Assembly: GCA_024234395.1 (NCBI GenBank)
Contig: JACKOH010000002.1
Coordinates: forward strand, 1,853,249-1,917,248
Direction: 5' to 3'
DNA length: 64,000 nt
Origin: Pseudomonadales bacterium
Lineage (GTDB): Bacteria; Pseudomonadota; Gammaproteobacteria; Pseudomonadales; Pseudohongiellaceae
The translations under genes were made by a program, and so were the position numbers. Below the pieces are notes generated by a model. The model was not told the DNA's origin and did no database searches. It saw only the letters and a list, made by a program, of their open reading frames with translations. Shown one piece after another: positions 60,234 through 64,000 of this stretch; the stretch's first letter is position 1, and every line of letters begins with the position of its first letter.

Positions 60234-60654
60234 AGCGGTGTTGGAGTATTTTTTCAGTTTCGGGATGGGGATTATTAACCTGTTGAAAATTAATCAGATT
60301 ATCTGCGGTGAGGGCTGGCGGTCCGGCTGTAATGTCTTGTATCGATCGACCAGCTTTGATCCCGGTCAGGGGCTTCGACCGGGACTACCTATTCAGGCCA
60401 TCCCGGTGCTGGTGTCGGTCAGCGGGGAGTCGGTACAAATCGGGTGCTGAAATCGAGCATGGCGTGAGCCAAGCCGGAGGAGCAGCTTCAGGAGCCGCTT
60501 GATCCAAAAGGGCGACTGTTTCATTTCCAACCTTTGGTTCGGGTACGAATTCCGCGCTCTTGTGATGGAGTTTCCGGAATCGATTTTCCGGTTTGAATTG
60601 ACGGGTTTTTTTGACATATAGTAAGCCTGTCTGGTCGGCAGTTCGGAGGTATTC
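60234..60654. other. Divergent intergenic region between groES and the 200-aa unknown
   Basis: About 420 bases. TTAACCTGTTGAAAATTAAT at 60274-60293 resembles the left terminus of the ~145-bp family and could be a solo remnant. TTGACA at 60603-60608 may be the -35 box of the next gene, with no good -10. No gene seen. Confidence 0.4.
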
Positions 60655-61257
60655 ATGCTTTTGGATTTCAGCCAGGCTCCGGTGACGGAGACTTCCCTGG
60701 CCAGTTACTTCAAGAAACGCCTGACTCGCTATGCGCAGCGATTACGCCCACCCCCGCACGACGATACCTGCTGGTATCTGGGCAATGTGCTGGACCGGTT
60801 CGGTCGGAGCGATCAGCTATTTTACTACCAGGATGGGCACGTAACTCTGCGCCCGTTGGCCCTGCTCTACGGAGATGCTCTGCGGGCCAACAACGATCGG
60901 GAACGCTGCCTGTTGTTGCAGCAGTTGGGAGACATGGCGCTATTTCTTGGGGCCCTGTTTCCGGAGCGATTCGCCCGTCACGGCATACAGCGTGACTACT
61001 TTATCGGCATGGGTGGCAGTGCCTACGATTATCTGGCAGACAATGCCCGCCAGAATCGTCATATCTTTTCCGAACTGGCACACATGTTCGGCCGCATGCT
61101 GGAAATGGTGGCCGACGCCTGCGCCCGAACCAATGCCGTCAGTGCCGCCGACATCCTGGCTCTCTACCAGCGCTGGCTTGATACCGGTGACCCCCTCGCA
61201 GAAAAGCAGCTACGCTCCCTGGGCATAGAACTAAACGGCAGCCAGCGCCTGCAATAA
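60655..61257 (+). CDS. Uncharacterised 200-aa protein
   Basis: ATG 60655 follows CGGAGGT. The helical protein has no signal peptide or membrane span. Notable segments: DDTCWYLGNVLDRFGRSDQL (~36-55), LLLQQLGDMALFLGALFPER, a GIQRDYFIGMGGSAYDYLAD segment (~117-136) and FSELAHMFGRMLEMVADACA. I have no family name. It is convergent with the ABC transporter gene; a large palindrome lies between them. Confidence 0.75.
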   Translation: MLLDFSQAPVTETSLASYFKKRLTRYAQRLRPPPHDDTCWYLGNVLDRFGRSDQLFYYQDGHVTLRPLALLYGDALRANNDRERCLLLQQLGDMALFLGALFPERFARHGIQRDYFIGMGGSAYDYLADNARQNRHIFSELAHMFGRMLEMVADACARTNAVSAADILALYQRWLDTGDPLAEKQLRSLGIELNGSQRLQ

Positions 61258-61330
61258 CCCCAAAATAGTGACAGATTTATTTTCCATTCCCGGAGAATAA
61301 CGGAAAATAAATCTGTCCCTATTCTTGGGG
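61258..61330. repeat. Long near-palindrome of the GACAGATTTATTTTCC type
   Basis: AATAGTGACAGATTTATTTT (from 61264) pairs with AAAATAAATCTGTCCCTATT (to 61323), one mismatch. The pairing extends outward through CCCCAA and TTGGGG. The type is known next to REP-associated tyrosine transposases (RAYTs). It sits between two convergent genes and can act as a bidirectional terminator. Confidence 0.8.
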
Positions 61331-63088
61331 TCAGGCGGCGCGGCCTTCGGCGAATTGCAGGCTGGCCAGCTTGGCGTAGAGGGGGCAGCTGAGCAGGAGT
61401 TCGCGGTGGGTGCCCTGATCGATGACTTTGCCGCTGTCCATGACCACGATGCGGTTCACGTTCATGACCGTGGCCAGACGGTGAGCGATGACCAGCGAAG
61501 TACGGTTGGCCATCAATTGTTCCAGCGCCATCTGTACCTTTCGTTCACTTTCGGCGTCGAGGGCGCTGGTGGCCTCATCCAGCAGGAGAATCTCCGGGTC
61601 CTTGAGGATCGCGCGGGCGATGGCTATGCGTTGTCTCTGGCCACCGGAAAGGCGAATACCGGATTCACCGAGGTGGCTGTCGTAACCTTCCGGCAGTTTA
61701 TGAATGAAGTCGCTGGCGAAGGCCGCTTCGGCGGCGGCATGTACTTCTTCATCACTGGCTTCAGGCCGCCCGTAACGTATATTGTCCCAGACATTGCCGG
61801 TGAACATGGTGGGCTGCTGGGACACGATGGCGATGTGGCGGCGCAGCTCACGGGGATCCAGTTCCCGGATATCGATACCGTCCAACCGGATACTTCCGGT
61901 CTGGGGGTCGTAAAAACGCAACACCAGATCGAATAACGTGGACTTGCCGGCCCCGGAAGGACCGACCAGGGCGACACTTTCGCCGGGATTGATGGTCAGC
62001 GTCACCCCGTCCAGCGCTGGAGTTTCCGGGCGGGTGGGATAACAGAAGCGGATCGCGTCGATTTCCAGCAGACCCTGGAATTCGCCGTCAAGCTGCCTGG
62101 GATTTTCCGGCGCGGTAATCTCGTTTTCCGCTTCCAGCAGTTCCAGCAGCCGCTCCAGTGCGCCGGCGGCCCGCTGCAGTTCGCTGATCACCTGGCTGAT
62201 AGCGCCCACTGCGGCAGCCACCAGCACCGCGTAGGCGACAAACGCAGTCAATTCACCCGCTGACATGCGCCCACTGATCACATCCTGACCGCCGACCCAG
62301 ATCATGGCGCCCAGCGCCCCGAAAACCAGGGTGGTCACTACCGCAATAAGTACTGATCGCATCCAGATGCGGTTTCTGGCGACTTTAAAAGCCCGCTCCA
62401 CCTGGTCACCGAACAGCCGGTCGTCGTGCTGCTGGTGATTGAACGCCTGCACTGTCTTGATCTGCTGGATGCTCTCGCCCACGTAGGCACCGACATTGGC
62501 GACTTCGTCCTGGCTGCTGCGGGACAGGCGCCGCACCTTGCGGCCAAAGTAAAGGATCGGTCCCACAACCAGGGGAATACAGATCAGTACCACGCTGGTC
62601 AGGCGCGGGTTGGTTATGAACAGCAGCACTACGCCGCCAACCAGCATCAGCAGGTTACGCAGGGCGATGGAGGCCGACGAGCCGACCACCGATTGAATCA
62701 GGGTGGTATCGGTGGTGATGCGCGAGGAAATCTCGCCACTGAGGTTGGCTTCGAAATACCCGGGATGCAGGTCGATAATGTGATTGAATACCGCCTTGCG
62801 AATATCCGCGGTGACCCGCTCCCCCAGCCAGGAAACCCAGTAGAAACGGGTGAAGGTGCCCACCGCCTGCAGGATGGCGACTATCACGAATCCGGCGACA
62901 GCCGTGTTGAGTGACGCGGTGGATCCGGCGGCAAAGCCGGAGTCGACAATGATTCTCACGTATTGGACCAGGCCCAGGGTCAGGCCTGACGTTACCACCA
63001 GGGCCAGCAGGGCGACTGCCATCTGGAGTTTGTATGGGGTCAGAAAAACAATGGCCTTGCGGAGCAGGGTTGGGGTTGGGGTGTGCAT
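61331..63088 (-). CDS. ABC transporter half-molecule (MsbA/LmrA-like exporter)
   Basis: The true start is ATG 63088 (MHTPTPTLLRKAIVFLTPYK); the frame extends far upstream without a membrane start. The 585-residue protein has a six-span type I exporter domain (~20-320), with SGEISSRITTDTTLIQSVVG coupling-helix sequence, then a nucleotide-binding domain: Walker A VGPSGAGKSTLFDLVLRF (~382-399), Q-loop IVSQQPTMF, signature LSGGQRQRIAIARAIL, Walker B ILLLDEATSALD and the H-loop His in VIAHRLATV. It would dimerise and export a lipid, peptide or drug. Substrate unknown. Confidence 0.94.
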   Translation of the reverse strand: MHTPTPTLLRKAIVFLTPYKLQMAVALLALVVTSGLTLGLVQYVRIIVDSGFAAGSTASLNTAVAGFVIVAILQAVGTFTRFYWVSWLGERVTADIRKAVFNHIIDLHPGYFEANLSGEISSRITTDTTLIQSVVGSSASIALRNLLMLVGGVVLLFITNPRLTSVVLICIPLVVGPILYFGRKVRRLSRSSQDEVANVGAYVGESIQQIKTVQAFNHQQHDDRLFGDQVERAFKVARNRIWMRSVLIAVVTTLVFGALGAMIWVGGQDVISGRMSAGELTAFVAYAVLVAAAVGAISQVISELQRAAGALERLLELLEAENEITAPENPRQLDGEFQGLLEIDAIRFCYPTRPETPALDGVTLTINPGESVALVGPSGAGKSTLFDLVLRFYDPQTGSIRLDGIDIRELDPRELRRHIAIVSQQPTMFTGNVWDNIRYGRPEASDEEVHAAAEAAFASDFIHKLPEGYDSHLGESGIRLSGGQRQRIAIARAILKDPEILLLDEATSALDAESERKVQMALEQLMANRTSLVIAHRLATVMNVNRIVVMDSGKVIDQGTHRELLLSCPLYAKLASLQFAEGRAA

Positions 63089-63125
63089 GCAAATGACTCT
63101 GGCAATGATGATCGGGGCGGGGAAT

Positions 63126-63425
63126 CTACTGCATGTAGACCCGCTGATTTGCCCTGATAGTGTTATAAGTCCAGCCTTCCACCCGGCTGGCATAGCCGTG
63201 CGGCCGATAACGAACGCTGGCACGGCCATCCTCGCCGGCACAGGTGGTGATGGCGGTTTCCTGACGCCCGGGCAGGCGCAGGCTGCCGTAGCGTCGGCCA
63301 CAGACGGTATCATAGAGCACGATACGCAGGGAACCGGCCGGGTTTACTGCGTACCAGGTAATCATTTCGACATTATCCGGGATCGAACTGGTACAGCCAC
63401 TCACTGTGGTCACCATCACCAGCAA
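63126..63425 (-). CDS. Small lipoprotein of unknown function
   Basis: The frame starts at TTG 63425, but in-frame bases upstream (to about 63460) also encode a plausible VAVARAGLLLVMVTTVSGC signal, so the start is uncertain. The lipobox is VSGC-T. The ~90-residue mature part is beta-rich: MITWYAVNPAGSLRIVLYDT, CGRRYGSLRLPG and ASVRYRPHGY, with two Cys that may pair. No family recognised. It lies 37 bp upstream of the ABC gene on the same strand. Confidence 0.6.
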   Translation of the reverse strand: MLVMVTTVSGCTSSIPDNVEMITWYAVNPAGSLRIVLYDTVCGRRYGSLRLPGRQETAITTCAGEDGRASVRYRPHGYASRVEGWTYNTIRANQRVYMQ

Positions 63426-63465
63426 CAGACCTGCTCTGGCAACTGCGACGGAGGGGCTGTACTTC

Positions 63466-63501
63466 TTAGACGAGATGGAAATTTTAGACGAGATGGAAAT
63501 T
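63466..63501. repeat. Exact 18-bp tandem duplication
   Basis: TTAGACGAGATGGAAATT is present twice in succession (63466-63483 and 63484-63501), between the glyoxalase-like gene and the lipoprotein gene. It overlaps the stop codon of the former. It is a recent slippage event or a dyad for a regulator. Confidence 0.8.
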
Positions 63502-63889
63502 ACTCCTTAACCCGGTGCAGGGCGCAGAGTTTGTTGCCGTCTGGATCCCTGAGATAGGCCAGATAGAGTTTGCCGACCCGCCCTTCGCGGATGCCCGGCG
63601 GGTCTTCGCAGGTCTGCCCCCCGTTGGCCACGCCGGCGGCGTGCCAGGCGTCGGCAGCCTCCTGGCTGGAGGCAGTGAATCCGATTGTGGCACCGTTGCC
63701 GTGACAGGCAGCGTCCCCGTTAATTGGCCGGGTGATAGCGAAGATGCCCGTCTTGGTTATATAGAAACAACGTCCCTTGTCATCGTAGACACCCGGTTCG
63801 TAACCCAGTGCACCGAGGGTGGCATCGTAGAAAGTTTTTGATTTTTCAACATCATTGGCGCCGAGCATTATGTGGCTGAACATGGGCAT
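63500..63889 (-). CDS. VOC-superfamily (glyoxalase/bleomycin-resistance-like) protein
   Basis: The 129-residue protein has the two beta-alpha-beta-beta-beta units of the superfamily: MFSHIMLGANDVEKSKTFYD (first His and start), an LGYEPGVYDD segment, and LYLAYLRDPDGNKLCALHR in the second half with an Asp-Pro-Asp-Gly-Asn motif. Metal ligands could be His near 6 and Cys/His near the end. Members include glyoxalases, ring-cleaving dioxygenases and antibiotic-binding proteins; this one resembles the lactoylglutathione-lyase-like group. It stands upstream of the lipoprotein and ABC genes. Confidence 0.88.
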   Translation of the reverse strand: MPMFSHIMLGANDVEKSKTFYDATLGALGYEPGVYDDKGRCFYITKTGIFAITRPINGDAACHGNGATIGFTASSQEAADAWHAAGVANGGQTCEDPPGIREGRVGKLYLAYLRDPDGNKLCALHRVKE

Positions 63890-63989
63890 ACCTCATCGGG
63901 GGACGTGAGTGAGATCCGGCGCTGACTGCCTGCAGCAGAGCAGACAGCGCCGGAAGATGAATCGGACTATATACCAAGATGTGGACAAT

Positions 63990-64000
63990 TAGTGTCCTGT
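63990..64000. mobile_element. Start of a second copy of the 268-bp MITE-like element (cut by window end)
   Basis: The last 11 bases, TAGTGTCCTGT, are identical to the left terminus of the element at 3787. The rest lies outside the window, so identity is likely but not shown. Confidence 0.6.

Noticed and set aside
60274..60293. Sequence like the left terminus of the ~145-bp repeat
   Set aside because: Only about 14 bases match and the rest of the repeat is missing; kept only as a possible relic in the region note.

Overview
The window looks like a chromosomal segment of a heterotrophic gammaproteobacterium, moderately GC-rich by eye. The housekeeping genes supporting this are rdgC, tex, recQ, malate synthase G (glcB), groES-groEL and the DUF2868/DUF3482 gene pair. 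Many secreted proteins carry Sec signals or lipoboxes, one carries a Tat signal and one a PEP-CTERM sorting signal. The lifestyle suggested is that of an aquatic, polymer-using bacterium, but the genus cannot be fixed from the sequence alone.

Layout. 1-3.8 kb: the end of a molybdenum hydroxylase (xanthine dehydrogenase/aldehyde oxidoreductase-like) operon whose last four genes are joined by ATGA overlaps, followed by a 268-bp MITE-like element. 4.1-10.4 kb: a leftward run of exported proteins (M61 peptidase, GH88/105-type hydrolase, leucine-rich-repeat protein, alpha/beta hydrolase) ending in a GyrI-like protein. 10.5-19.4 kb: an AT-richer accessory stretch bounded by two copies of a ~145-bp repeat, one of them truncated. 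It holds IS1182-type and IS4-type transposase remnants and small or isolated genes: a pair of membrane-anchored paralogs, an SDR, a lone ClpX-type zinc finger, FAS1, CIA30, a cNMP-binding protein, PEP-CTERM and UrcA. 19.6-27.6 kb: DsrE-like, cupin, pectin acetylesterase, 2OG oxygenase, CDF transporter, Sel1 protein and sirtuin. 27.9-32.1 kb: a TPR protein followed by the DUF2868-DUF3482 GTPase pair. 32.4-39.2 kb: an exported HpcH/HpaI aldolase; a Fur-box-preceded cluster (DUF2061, Na/Ca-exchanger-like protein, Tag-like glycosylase); a DUF2959 lipoprotein; a Pmp3-like protein; a methyltransferase-YrbL fusion; and a secreted protein. 39.4-47.5 kb: glcB, a Baeyer-Villiger-type monooxygenase, an NHL/SMP-30-like protein, recQ and DUF2202, with GGGACAGTCCC palindromes between them. 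48.2-57.2 kb: tex, a diheme cytochrome c broken by an in-frame TGA, a HTH/degenerate nucleotidyltransferase protein, rdgC, a P460-like cytochrome, a VanZ-like protein and an M48 protease. 57.4-64 kb: a membrane protein, groES-groEL with a heat-shock-type promoter, an unknown protein, an ABC half-transporter, a lipoprotein and a glyoxalase-like protein. The last 11 bases match the end of the MITE seen at 3.8 kb.

The most unusual items are two families of self-complementary mobile-looking repeats (the ~145-bp family in five copies, and the 268-bp TA-bounded element), the in-frame stop in the cytochrome, the methyltransferase-YrbL fusion with a four-unit 14-bp repeat upstream, the Fur-box cluster, the GH88/105 protein with what looks like a dead M14-like N-domain, and the translationally overlapping groES-groEL. 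No CRISPR array, tRNA, rRNA or clear defence system was seen.
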